This document shows positions 8,873 to 17,222 of a stretch of DNA of 64,000 bases, one piece after another. Made by a program: the position numbers and the translations under genes. The notes below the pieces were generated by a model. The model did not search any database. It saw only the letters and a program-made list of their open reading frames with translations, and was not told the DNA's origin. The DNA comes from REEB95 sp035934995 (GTDB lineage Bacteria; Pseudomonadota; Alphaproteobacteria; ATCC43930; CGMCC-115725): contig DASYXI010000011.1 of assembly GCA_035934995.1 (NCBI GenBank), positions 1-64,000 of the forward strand, in the 5' to 3' direction. How positions within the stretch are numbered: the stretch's first letter is position 1; every line of letters starts with the position of its first letter.

Positions 8873-10021
8873 CTAGCCGCGCCACGCCCTGAGCCTGCGG
8901 GCTGCCTCGGCGACGACGGCCGTTGCGCCGGCGTAACAGAAACGCACGGTGGCGCGGCCGCGACGCGGATCGAAATCCGTTCCCGGCGTCAGCGCGACGC
9001 CGGTTTCGCGCAGCAGCCGCCGGCAGAATTCTTCGCTGTCGTTGGTGCGGTGCGTGACGTCGGCGTAGAGGTAAAACGCACCGTCCGACGGTGCGAGCCG
9101 GTCAAAGCCGGCTGGCGGCAGTTCGCGCAGCAACAGCGCCCGGTTCTCGGCGTAGCGCGCGACGTTGGCATCGAGCTCCGGCAAACAGTCGAACGCGGCA
9201 ATCGCGGCGTGCTGCGACAGCGCCGGCGGCGAGACATAGAGATTTTGCGCCAGGCATTCGACGGCGCGGGCCATGTCGTCCGGAACCACCATCCAGCCAA
9301 CACGCCAGCCGGTCATCGAGAAATATTTCGAGAAACTGTTGACCACGATCGCCTGCGGATCGAACGCAAGGGCCGTCGAAGCATGCGCGCCATAGGCGAT
9401 GCCGTGATAGATCTCGTCGGAGATGAGGCGAATGCCGGTGGCTCGGCAATGGCGCGTGATGGCGTCGAGCTCCGCCGCCGGAATCATCGTGCCGGTCGGA
9501 TTGGCGGGACTGGCAATGATCAGCCCCTCGACACCCCGCCCCTGCGACCGCAACCGCTCGAGCGTCACCTGATAGCGCTCGTCGGCGCCGGCCGTTAGCT
9601 CGACCGGAACCAGATCGAGCGCCGTTAGGATATTGCGATAGGCGGGATAGCCCGGAAAACAAATCGCGACTTTGTCGCCGGGCTCGAAGGCCGCGAGACA
9701 AGCGAGAATGAAGCCGGCGGATGAGCCCGTCGTGACCACGATCCGCGCCGGATCGAGCGTCACGCCGTACCGCTCGCGATAATAAGCCGCGATGGCCGCG
9801 CGCAACGCCGGCAGGCCGAGCGCATCGGTGTAGCCGAGCACGTCGCGCTCGAGCGCCGCATGCGCCGCCGCGATCACACCCGCCGGCGCGGATGTCGATG
9901 GCTGGCCGACTTCGAGGTGCAAGACATCTTTGCCCGTCGCGGCGCGCGCATTGGCATCGCGCAGCACGTCCATCACGATAAACGGCGGAACCCGCCCACG
10001 GCCGGAAATTTTGAGCGTCAT
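8873..10021 (-). CDS. class I/II pyridoxal-phosphate aminotransferase
   Basis: This 382-aa enzyme has the fold type I aminotransferase signatures: GQPSTSAP near the N-terminus, SPANPTG, DEIYHG and the Schiff-base lysine at about 232 in NSFSKYFSMTGWRVGW. The family moves amino groups between amino acids and 2-oxo acids in the cytoplasm. Aspartate/aromatic or MalY/PatB-like specificity cannot be settled from motifs. It converges with rne with a 9-base gap between stops and no clear terminator, and is divergent from the metalloprotease gene at 10218. Confidence 0.9.
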   Translation of the reverse strand: MTLKISGRGRVPPFIVMDVLRDANARAATGKDVLHLEVGQPSTSAPAGVIAAAHAALERDVLGYTDALGLPALRAAIAAYYRERYGVTLDPARIVVTTGSSAGFILACLAAFEPGDKVAICFPGYPAYRNILTALDLVPVELTAGADERYQVTLERLRSQGRGVEGLIIASPANPTGTMIPAAELDAITRHCRATGIRLISDEIYHGIAYGAHASTALAFDPQAIVVNSFSKYFSMTGWRVGWMVVPDDMARAVECLAQNLYVSPPALSQHAAIAAFDCLPELDANVARYAENRALLLRELPPAGFDRLAPSDGAFYLYADVTHRTNDSEEFCRRLLRETGVALTPGTDFDPRRGRATVRFCYAGATAVVAEAARRLRAWRG

Positions 10022-10217
10022 GACGATCCGTCGGCGCCACGATGGTCGGTTACGATATCAAACGATTCCAATAGCTTGAACCTTGCCACGATGTTGTGGT
10101 CCGTCCTTATGTTATTGAATCCCATACGCGATCTGACCGTACAATGTCCTGCGATCGGCCGCATCGGTGGTTGACGGTGGCGGTCGTGGCGTTTACCAGG
10201 GATGCGGAGCCGGCCAT

Positions 10218-11570
10218 TTGCGTTTGAAGATCGCCCTCAGGATCGTTTGTGTGCTGCTGACGGTCCTTGCCGTGCCCGTCCGGCAGGCGGCGGCCGACGA
10301 CGATTCACCGAACCTCATCCGCGACGTCGAAATCGAATCCATGCTGCGCACCTTCGAAATGCCGGTGTGGCGTGCGGCGGGTCTCAACCCCGATGCCATG
10401 CACTTTTATATCGTGCAGGACCCGCAGCTGAACTCGTTTGTTGCCGGCGGCCAAAACATCTTCATGAATACCGGTACGATTCTGCGCTCCGACCGCCCCA
10501 ATGAACTGGTCGGCATCATGGCGCACGAAACCGGCCACATCGCTGGCGGCCATCTCGCGCGCTTCGCGACCGAAATGCACGACGCGACGATCAAGGCCAT
10601 CATCGCCATGGCGGTTGGCGCCGCTGCGTCGGTCGTCGGCCACGATTATAACGGCATCGGTGGCGCGATGGCCGGTGGCGAAGGCGTCGGCGAGCGCTCG
10701 TTCCTGTCGTTCTCGGTGGCGCAGGAAGGCGCAGCCGACCATGCCGCCCTCAAATTCCTCGACGCGACTCATCAATCGTCCAAGGGGTTGCTCGACTTCT
10801 TTAAAATCCTCGAGCCCGAGGAGCTGTTGTCACCAGGGCAGCAGGACCCCTATCTCCGCACCCACCCGCTGACGACCGAACGTATCCAGTATGTGCAGGA
10901 GCACGTGCTCAGCTCGCCTTACACCAAGGATCCCGATCCGCCGCAGTGGATTCCGATGCTGGCTGACGTCAAGGCGAAGCTAAAAGGTTTCCTCGATCCG
11001 CCGGCGCAGACCTTGGAGAAATATCCGACGACGGATCAATCGGTGCCCGCGCGCTACGCGCGTGCCATCGCCTATTACCGTATCCCGGACGTGTCCAAGG
11101 CGCTGGCCGAGATCGACAGCCTGATTCACGACCAGCCGAACAATCCGTATTTCTGGGAGCTCAAGGGTCAAATCCTGTTCGACAACGGACGCGTTGCCGA
11201 CGCCGTTGCGCCGTATCAGCGCGCCGTCGCACTCAACAACGCGCCGTTGATGCGCGTCGAACTTGCCCAAGTCGAACTCGAGACCGAGGATCCGACCCTG
11301 TTGCCGAAGGCGCTGGGGCAACTCTCCGACGCCGTCACCTTCGAACACGACAACCCCGACGCGTGGCATTTCCTGGCGATCGCCTATGGCCGTAGCAACA
11401 ATATCGGCATGGCGGCGCTGAGCCTCGCCGAAGAAGGCATGGCGAACGGCGACTACAAGACGGCGATCCAACAGTCGCAGCGTGCCCGCCAAATCCTGCC
11501 GCCCGGGCCGCAACGTCAGCGCGCGGAAGATATCGAAGCCGAAGCCAAGCGGATTCGCGACGCGTCCTAA
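10218..11570 (+). CDS. BepA-like periplasmic M48 metalloprotease with TPR region
   Basis: The protein has a signal peptide (RLKIALRIVCVLLTVLAVPV, cleavage after about AAA), the M48 zinc motif HETGH at 103-107 and the third-ligand pattern EGAAD at 170-174. Tetratricopeptide-like repeats make up the C-terminal 170 residues. BepA-type enzymes check assembly of outer-membrane proteins such as LptD and degrade stalled forms. The start is uncertain: TTG 10218 has GGAG at 10206-10209 and opens directly on the signal peptide, while GTG 10167 would add 17 residues. The following DsbA-like gene starts within 20 bases, so the two are probably cotranscribed and act together on envelope proteins. Confidence 0.88.
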   Translation: MRLKIALRIVCVLLTVLAVPVRQAAADDDSPNLIRDVEIESMLRTFEMPVWRAAGLNPDAMHFYIVQDPQLNSFVAGGQNIFMNTGTILRSDRPNELVGIMAHETGHIAGGHLARFATEMHDATIKAIIAMAVGAAASVVGHDYNGIGGAMAGGEGVGERSFLSFSVAQEGAADHAALKFLDATHQSSKGLLDFFKILEPEELLSPGQQDPYLRTHPLTTERIQYVQEHVLSSPYTKDPDPPQWIPMLADVKAKLKGFLDPPAQTLEKYPTTDQSVPARYARAIAYYRIPDVSKALAEIDSLIHDQPNNPYFWELKGQILFDNGRVADAVAPYQRAVALNNAPLMRVELAQVELETEDPTLLPKALGQLSDAVTFEHDNPDAWHFLAIAYGRSNNIGMAALSLAEEGMANGDYKTAIQQSQRARQILPPGPQRQRAEDIEAEAKRIRDAS

Positions 11571-11587
11571 TGGATGGAAGGATTGAA

Positions 11588-12340
11588 ATGCGCAAATTTG
11601 CCATCGCGGCGTTGATCACCCTTGCCGCCGCGTTCGCCGGACCTGCGACCGCCGCGGCGCAATCATTCTCGCCCGCGCAAAAGCAGGAAATCGATCGCAT
11701 GATCCACGATTACTTGCAGCAGCATCCGCAAGCGGTCATGGATGCGCTCAAGGCGGCGCAGCAACAGGCCGACGACGCCAAGGCGGCGGCGGCCAAGAAA
11801 GTGATCGCAGCCAAACGCGACGAGCTGCTGCACGACCCCAATTCCACCGTCGCCGGCAATCCCAACGGCGACGTCACGCTGGTCGAATTCTTCGATTATC
11901 GCTGCCCTTACTGCAAAGCGATCGAACCGTCGCTTGAGGCGTTGATCAAAGAGGACGGCAAGCTCCGCGTCGTCTACAAGGAGTTCCCGATCCTCGGCCC
12001 GACGTCGGTCGTCGCCTCACGGGCCGCCATCGCCGCACGCCAGCAAGGCAAGTACACCGAGTTTCACGACCGGATGATGGCGCTCAAAGGCAATATCGAC
12101 GCCGATGCGGTGATGAAGGTCGCCGAAGACAGCGGCCTCGACGTCAGCAAGCTCAAACATGACATGACCGCGGCCTCCGTCGGCCAGATCATCCAGCGCA
12201 ATTACGCGCTGGCCGACGCGCTCGGCATCGATGCAACGCCGGCGCTGGTGATCGGCGACCAGCTCACCATGGGCGCGGTGGACATCGATGGCCTGCGGCA
12301 ACTCATCGCCGACGCGCGCAATAACAAGAAGGGCAGCTAG
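11588..12340 (+). CDS. DsbA-family periplasmic thiol oxidoreductase/isomerase
   Basis: A signal peptide (MRKFAIAALITLAAAFAGPATAAA) is followed by an N-terminal helical, lysine- and alanine-rich segment and a thioredoxin-fold domain with CPYC at 106-109. The cis-proline loop is in ATPAL. The N-terminal extension resembles Com1/ScsC-type proteins, which can oligomerise through it. The start at 11588 has AAGGA before it; ATG 11570 overlaps the previous stop but has no site. It probably forms or reshuffles disulfides in the periplasm; LptD, encoded further right, carries a CxxC and would be a natural client, but that link is inference. Confidence 0.9.
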   Translation: MRKFAIAALITLAAAFAGPATAAAQSFSPAQKQEIDRMIHDYLQQHPQAVMDALKAAQQQADDAKAAAAKKVIAAKRDELLHDPNSTVAGNPNGDVTLVEFFDYRCPYCKAIEPSLEALIKEDGKLRVVYKEFPILGPTSVVASRAAIAARQQGKYTEFHDRMMALKGNIDADAVMKVAEDSGLDVSKLKHDMTAASVGQIIQRNYALADALGIDATPALVIGDQLTMGAVDIDGLRQLIADARNNKKGS

Positions 12341-13035
12341 CCGGCGACGGTTTCGGGCCCGATCGGCTCCGTCAAATTCGCCGCGTCGATACGGGCCGAA
12401 TTGATGCGTTTGGCAACGGGAACATAGCGCAAGTCGGCCGCCGGCACGCCGGCCAGCGCCGAGGCTACCCGCGTCGGTTCGCTTGCCGGATCGAGCCAGG
12501 CATCGAGATCGGCGCTGGCTAGGATGACCGGCATGCGCGGATGGAGCGGCCGCAACAGATCGTTTGCGGCGGTGGTGACGATGGTGAAACTGTCGATTGG
12601 CGTCGCGGCCGCATCGCGCCGGTCGATCCATCTGTCCCACAGGCCGGCGAACGCAAATGGCGCATTATCGCGCCGCGTCACCAAGTAGGGTTGCCGGCCG
12701 GCGCCTTCGCCCGACCAATCGTAGAAACCGTCCGCCAACACGGCGCAGCGTCGCTGGCGCAGTGCCTTGGCGAAGGCCGGCCGCGATGCCAGACTTTCGG
12801 CACGGGCATTCATCAGCGATGCGCCGATCTTGGCGTCTTTGGCCCAAGACGGAACGAGCCCCCAGCGTAGATTTTGCACGGTGCGCTCGCCTGCCGGCTG
12901 GCGCCGTTGCCGGACGACGGGCGCGTCCTGGGTCGGCGCGACGTTATAGCGCGCCGGCAGGTTCGGGCGTTCGACGAACCCGAAAACGTCTCGTAATACC
13001 TCGGCCGGCGTGGCCAACTTGTAGCGTCCGCACAT
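12337..13035 (-). CDS. SRAP-domain protein (YedK/HMCES family, abasic-site DNA-protein crosslinker)
   Basis: SRAP proteins bind abasic sites in single-stranded DNA through a thiazolidine link to Cys2, shielding them during replication. The start at 13035 is set by biology: removal of Met must expose Cys2, so MCGRY is used rather than the start two codons upstream. Asn76 (MNARAES) and His165 (LHPRMP) match the active site of E. coli YedK (Asn75, His160). The equivalent of Glu105 is Asp106 here (ADGFYDW instead of the usual YEW or FEW). The stop overlaps the end of the DsbA-like gene by four bases. The product is 232 aa, normal for the family. Confidence 0.92.
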   Translation of the reverse strand: MCGRYKLATPAEVLRDVFGFVERPNLPARYNVAPTQDAPVVRQRRQPAGERTVQNLRWGLVPSWAKDAKIGASLMNARAESLASRPAFAKALRQRRCAVLADGFYDWSGEGAGRQPYLVTRRDNAPFAFAGLWDRWIDRRDAAATPIDSFTIVTTAANDLLRPLHPRMPVILASADLDAWLDPASEPTRVASALAGVPAADLRYVPVAKRINSARIDAANLTEPIGPETVAG

Positions 13036-13145
13036 CCGCAAGGACCTCGTTCATTCATACCGTCCGGGCGAAAAAGGGATTGGTCGGCCCGTGCTCGCGC
13101 CGCTATTTTAGCGCCCTTCGCCACGACGACAGAGATTTCCCCTCC

Positions 13146-15470
13146 ATGGGACAGTTTGGCATGGGCCAGCCGGTGCGGCGCAGCGAGGATCGCCGCTTCA
13201 TCACCGGTGTCGGCCGCTACACAGACGATATCGTATTGCCGCGTCAAACCGTCGGCTACGTGCTGCGCTCGCCGCATGCACACGCGACCATCCGTGCGAC
13301 CGATATTTCGGCCGCGCTGGCCGCACCCGGCATCGTCGGCGTTTTCACCGGCGCCGATCTCGAACACGACGGCATCGGCAAGATTCCATGCGTCGTGCCG
13401 CTCAAGAACCGCGACGGCAGCCGCATCAAAATGGTCGAGCATCCGCTGCTCGCGACCGACCGCGTACGGCATGTCGGCGACGGCGTCGCTTTTGTCGTCG
13501 CCGAAAGTGCCGCCGCCGCCAAGGACGCCGCCGAATTGATCCGGGTCGACTACGACGTTTTGCCCGCGGTCGCCGACACCGCGCGCGCCGCCGAGCCCGG
13601 CGCGTCGCTGGTCTGGGACAACATCCCGAGCAATCTTTGCTTCGACTGGGAGAGCGGCGACCGCAAGGCGACCGAGGCCGCCTTTGCGCGCGCGAAGCAC
13701 GTGATCGAGCTCAATCTGGTCAACAACCGGTTGGTGGCCAACTCGATGGAGCCGCGCGGAGCCTTGGGCGCTTATGACGCCGCCGAGGATCGCTTCACGC
13801 TTTACACGTCGACGCAGGGATCGCACGCGATCCGTCGGTTGTTGGCCGCCAGCGTCTTCCGCTTTGCCGAGCACCGCATCCGCGTCGTGACGCCGGACGT
13901 CGGTGGTGGCTTCGGCATGAAGCTGTTTCTCTATCCCGAGCATGGCCTGGTGCTTTATGCGGCGCACAAGCTTGGCCGGCCGGTGAAATGGATCGGGGAG
14001 CGCGGTGAATCGTTTCTCAGCGACGCGCAGGGCCGCGACAATGTCACGCGCGCGCGGCTGGCGCTCGACGCCGATCTCAATTTCCTCGCGGTCGACGTCG
14101 AGACCACGGCCAATCTCGGCGCCTATCTGTCGAACTTCGGCACCTTCATTCCGACGATGGCCGGCACGGCGATGCTCGCCGGCGTCTATCGTACGCCGGC
14201 CGCGGTGGTGCGCGTCAAAGGTGTCTACACCAACACGGTGCCGGTCGATGCCTATCGTGGCGCCGGCCGGCCGGAAGCCAATTACGCGCTCGAACGGTTG
14301 GTCGATCACGCCGCGCGCAAGCTCGGTATCGCGCCCGCGGAATTGCGCCGGCGCAACTTCATTCCGCCCGAAGCCATGCCATTCAAGACCGTGCTCGGCA
14401 TGACCTACGACAGCGGCGAGTTCGCCAAGAACCTTGCCGACGCGCTAAAGCAAGCGGACGCCGCCGGATTTGCCGCGCGCAAGGCGCAGTCGGCGGCGCG
14501 TGGCAAGCTGCGCGGCTTCGGCCTTTCCACCTATATCGAGCAGTGCGGCGGCGGCTTCGACGAGATGGCCGAAATACGGTTCGATACAAGCGGCGCGGTG
14601 ACCGTCATCGTCGGCTCGCAATCGTCCGGCCAAGGCCACCAGACCGCTTACGCGCAGCTTGTCGCCGATGGGTTGGGCGTGCCGTTCGATCGCGTGCGCG
14701 TGCACCAGGGCGATACCGACGTCGTCGGCTTCGGCCGCGGCACGGGCGGCTCGCGGTCGCTGCCGGTCGCCGGCAACGCGCTCGGCATGACGATCCAGCG
14801 CATCGTCGACAAGGGCAAAAAGATCGCGGCGCATCGCCTCGAAGCCGCCGAAGCCGACATCGAATTTGCCGACGGCCAATACGTGATCGCCGGCACCGAC
14901 AAGCGCGTCAGCATGATCGAGGTCGCGCAGGCGGCGCACAATCCGCTGTTGCTGCCGGCCGGGTTCGAGCCGGGCTTCGACGAAAAGGCGCACTACCTTC
15001 CAACCGCGCATACCTTCCCGAATGGCTGTCACGTCTGCGAAGTCGAGATTGATCCCGACACCGGCATGACCACGGTGCTGCGCTATGTCGTGGTCGACGA
15101 TTTCGGCAACGTCGTGAACCCACTGCTCCTCGCCGGCCAGATTCATGGCGGCGTGATTCAAGGTATCGGCCAGGCGCTGATCGAAGGCTGCGTCTACGAC
15201 GACGGCGGACAACTCGTCACCGGCTCGTTCATGGATTACGCCATGCCGCATGCCGACGATGTGCCCGCGGTCGAGTTCTCGTTCAACGTCGTGCCGTGCC
15301 GCACCAATCCGCTTGGCGTCAAGGGCGCGGGCGAAGCCGGCGCCATCGGTGCGCCACCGGCGGTGATCAATGCCGTTGTGGACGCACTCGCCGGCATTGG
15401 CGTCGAAACCATCGAAATGCCGGCGACGCCGCACAACGTCTGGCGTGCGATCCGGCGGGCGCGCGGATGA
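13146..15470 (+). CDS. CoxL-like molybdenum hydroxylase large subunit (form II type)
   Basis: This 774-aa protein belongs to the xanthine oxidase/aldehyde oxidase/CO dehydrogenase large-subunit family, which binds molybdopterin cytosine dinucleotide. The N-terminal a/b hammerhead domain (QPVRRSEDRRFITGVGRYTDD) and C-terminal Mo-binding domain with VGGGFGMK are visible. The signature AYRGAGRPE at about 369-377 marks form II; true CO dehydrogenase has AYxCSFR, so CO oxidation is unlikely. The glutamate in GVKGAGEAGAIGAPP near the C-terminus matches the catalytic base. No CoxS iron-sulfur or CoxM flavin subunit lies nearby. The next gene starts in its stop codon (ATGA). The substrate is unknown. 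Confidence 0.9.
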   Translation: MGQFGMGQPVRRSEDRRFITGVGRYTDDIVLPRQTVGYVLRSPHAHATIRATDISAALAAPGIVGVFTGADLEHDGIGKIPCVVPLKNRDGSRIKMVEHPLLATDRVRHVGDGVAFVVAESAAAAKDAAELIRVDYDVLPAVADTARAAEPGASLVWDNIPSNLCFDWESGDRKATEAAFARAKHVIELNLVNNRLVANSMEPRGALGAYDAAEDRFTLYTSTQGSHAIRRLLAASVFRFAEHRIRVVTPDVGGGFGMKLFLYPEHGLVLYAAHKLGRPVKWIGERGESFLSDAQGRDNVTRARLALDADLNFLAVDVETTANLGAYLSNFGTFIPTMAGTAMLAGVYRTPAAVVRVKGVYTNTVPVDAYRGAGRPEANYALERLVDHAARKLGIAPAELRRRNFIPPEAMPFKTVLGMTYDSGEFAKNLADALKQADAAGFAARKAQSAARGKLRGFGLSTYIEQCGGGFDEMAEIRFDTSGAVTVIVGSQSSGQGHQTAYAQLVADGLGVPFDRVRVHQGDTDVVGFGRGTGGSRSLPVAGNALGMTIQRIVDKGKKIAAHRLEAAEADIEFADGQYVIAGTDKRVSMIEVAQAAHNPLLLPAGFEPGFDEKAHYLPTAHTFPNGCHVCEVEIDPDTGMTTVLRYVVVDDFGNVVNPLLLAGQIHGGVIQGIGQALIEGCVYDDGGQLVTGSFMDYAMPHADDVPAVEFSFNVVPCRTNPLGVKGAGEAGAIGAPPAVINAVVDALAGIGVETIEMPATPHNVWRAIRRARG

Positions 15471-16237
15471 CAGCGAGCCACGCCGCGCTTCTCGAAGCCG
15501 CGCGCAGCGGCGCCCAAGCTGCGGCCGCGGTGATCCTCGATATCTACGCGACGCTGTTCGAGGTGCGGCGCAAAGCCGACCAGTCGCCGGTGACGCTCGC
15601 GGACGAGGAAGCCGAGCGACGGATCATCGCCGCACTCGAACGCGTTGCGCCCGACATCCCCATCGTCGCCGAGGAGCAGGTTGCCGCCTCGGGTCTGCCG
15701 GCGACGTTGGCGTCGCGCTATTGGCTGGTCGACCCGCTCGATGGCACGCGCGGCTTTGTCGACCGCAGTGACGAATTCAGCGTCAATATCGGCCTGATCG
15801 AGGACGGCTGGCCGGTGCTGGGCGTGATCGGCGTGCCAACACAGCATCTGATCTATGCAGCCGCCGGCCCCGGCACCGCGACCCGCCAGCGCGGCGATAG
15901 CAAGCCGGAACGGATCGCGGCACGCGTCGCTCCGGCGAAACCTGTCGTCTTGTCGAGCCGGCTGCACGGCCCATCGCGGCGCATCGAAGCCTATCTCGCC
16001 ACCGTGCCCGGCGCCGTGCATCGCCCGATAGGCAGCGCGTCCAAGTTCTGCCTGATCGCCGACGGCACCGCGGATCATTACCCCCGCTACGGCGAAACCA
16101 GCGAATGGGACACCGCCGCCGGTCAGGCGATCGTCGAAGCCGCCGGCGGCAGTGTGACCACGCTCGACGGTACGCGCCTCGGCTACGGCAAGGCCGGCTA
16201 CCGCAATCCGCCGTTTCTCGTTCGCGGCCGGACGTGA
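15467..16237 (+). CDS. cysQ: 3'(2'),5'-bisphosphate nucleotidase (inositol monophosphatase fold)
   Basis: CysQ dephosphorylates 3'-phosphoadenosine 5'-phosphate to AMP, controlling this by-product of sulfate and sulfonate metabolism. The metal-binding motifs of the Li+-sensitive phosphatase fold are present: VAEEQ, DPLDGTRGF and WDTAAGQAI near the C-terminus. The segment DRSDEFSVNIGLI matches CysQ better than plain inositol monophosphatases. Its ATG overlaps the stop of the CoxL-like gene and its stop overlaps the GTG start of tsaC, so the three are translationally coupled. Length is 256 aa. Confidence 0.88.
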   Translation: MTASHAALLEAARSGAQAAAAVILDIYATLFEVRRKADQSPVTLADEEAERRIIAALERVAPDIPIVAEEQVAASGLPATLASRYWLVDPLDGTRGFVDRSDEFSVNIGLIEDGWPVLGVIGVPTQHLIYAAAGPGTATRQRGDSKPERIAARVAPAKPVVLSSRLHGPSRRIEAYLATVPGAVHRPIGSASKFCLIADGTADHYPRYGETSEWDTAAGQAIVEAAGGSVTTLDGTRLGYGKAGYRNPPFLVRGRT

Positions 16238-17181
16238 CCGAGCGCCTGAGCGCCGCGCAACTTAATCGCGCCGCTTCCTTGCTGCGCGACGGTGCGCTCG
16301 TCGCTTTTCCGACCGAGACGGTCTACGGCCTCGGCGGCGATGCCACGAACGACCGTGCGGTCGCGGCGATCTTCGCCGCCAAGGGCCGGCCGAATTTCAA
16401 TCCGCTGATCGTGCATGTCGCCGAGCTTGCCGCGGCCGAACCGCTGGCCGATTTCGACGACCGTGCGCGCGATCTCGTCCGTCGCTTCTGGCCAGGGCCG
16501 CTGACGCTCGTGCTCAAGCGCAGCGCCGCCTGTTCGATTTCGCGCCTGGCCAGCGCGGGTCTCGAAACCCTCGCCTTGCGTGCGCCGGCGCATCCGTTGG
16601 CGCAGGCGCTCCTGCGGGCCGTTGGGCGACCGCTCGCCGCGCCCAGCGCCAACCGCTCGGGCCATGTCAGCCCGACGACCGCCGGCCATGTGCTCGACGA
16701 ACTTGGCGGCCGTATCGCCGCCGTGCTCGACGGAGGGCCATGCCGCGTCGGCATTGAATCCACCGTGGTCGATCTATCGCAGTCACACGCGGTGCTGCTG
16801 CGGCCGGGCGGCGTGCCGCGCGAGCAGCTTGAAAGCGTGCTTGGACTCATGGCCGGTGCGACGGATGCGGACGCGTCGCGTTCGCCCGGCATGCTCGAGA
16901 GTCACTATGCGCCAGCGCGGCCGATGCGCCTCAATGCCACGACGGTCGCGCCCGACGAGGCGCTGCTGGCGTTCGGCCCGCCGCTGCCTGGCGCCGGAGC
17001 GACCGTCAATCTGTCGTCGGCACACAATTTGACCGAAGCGGCCGCCAATCTGTTCGCGGCGCTGCGCACGCTCGATCAGCCGCGGTTCACGGCGATCGCG
17101 GTCATGCCCATCCCCGAAATCGGCCTGGGCGCGGCGATCAACGACCGCCTACGGCGCGCGGCGCGGGGCCGCGCCAACTGA
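16234..17181 (+). CDS. tsaC: L-threonylcarbamoyladenylate synthase (Sua5/YrdC)
   Basis: This enzyme makes threonylcarbamoyl-AMP for the universal t6A37 modification of ANN-decoding tRNAs. The YrdC domain shows the substrate-binding KGRPNFNPL, PSANRSGHVSPT and ESTVVDL motifs. The remaining 110 or so residues (from SPGMLESHYAP) form the Sua5-specific C-terminal domain, so this is the long Sua5 type. The GTG start at 16234 overlaps the cysQ stop by four bases. Length is 315 aa. Confidence 0.93.
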   Translation: MTERLSAAQLNRAASLLRDGALVAFPTETVYGLGGDATNDRAVAAIFAAKGRPNFNPLIVHVAELAAAEPLADFDDRARDLVRRFWPGPLTLVLKRSAACSISRLASAGLETLALRAPAHPLAQALLRAVGRPLAAPSANRSGHVSPTTAGHVLDELGGRIAAVLDGGPCRVGIESTVVDLSQSHAVLLRPGGVPREQLESVLGLMAGATDADASRSPGMLESHYAPARPMRLNATTVAPDEALLAFGPPLPGAGATVNLSSAHNLTEAAANLFAALRTLDQPRFTAIAVMPIPEIGLGAAINDRLRRAARGRAN

Positions 17182-17222
17182 GGGCTGGACGGCAGCCGGT
17201 CGGGAGCGATAGGGCTTTAGGC

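Noticed and set aside
12597..13145. Upstream extension of the CoxL-like frame (957 codons in all)
   Set aside because: The extra 183 codons lie opposite the SRAP gene and have no domain; the family N-terminus starts at 13146.
13146..15470. Aerobic CO dehydrogenase
   Set aside because: The signature is AYRGAGR rather than the AYxCSFR of true CO dehydrogenase, and no CoxS or CoxM is present.
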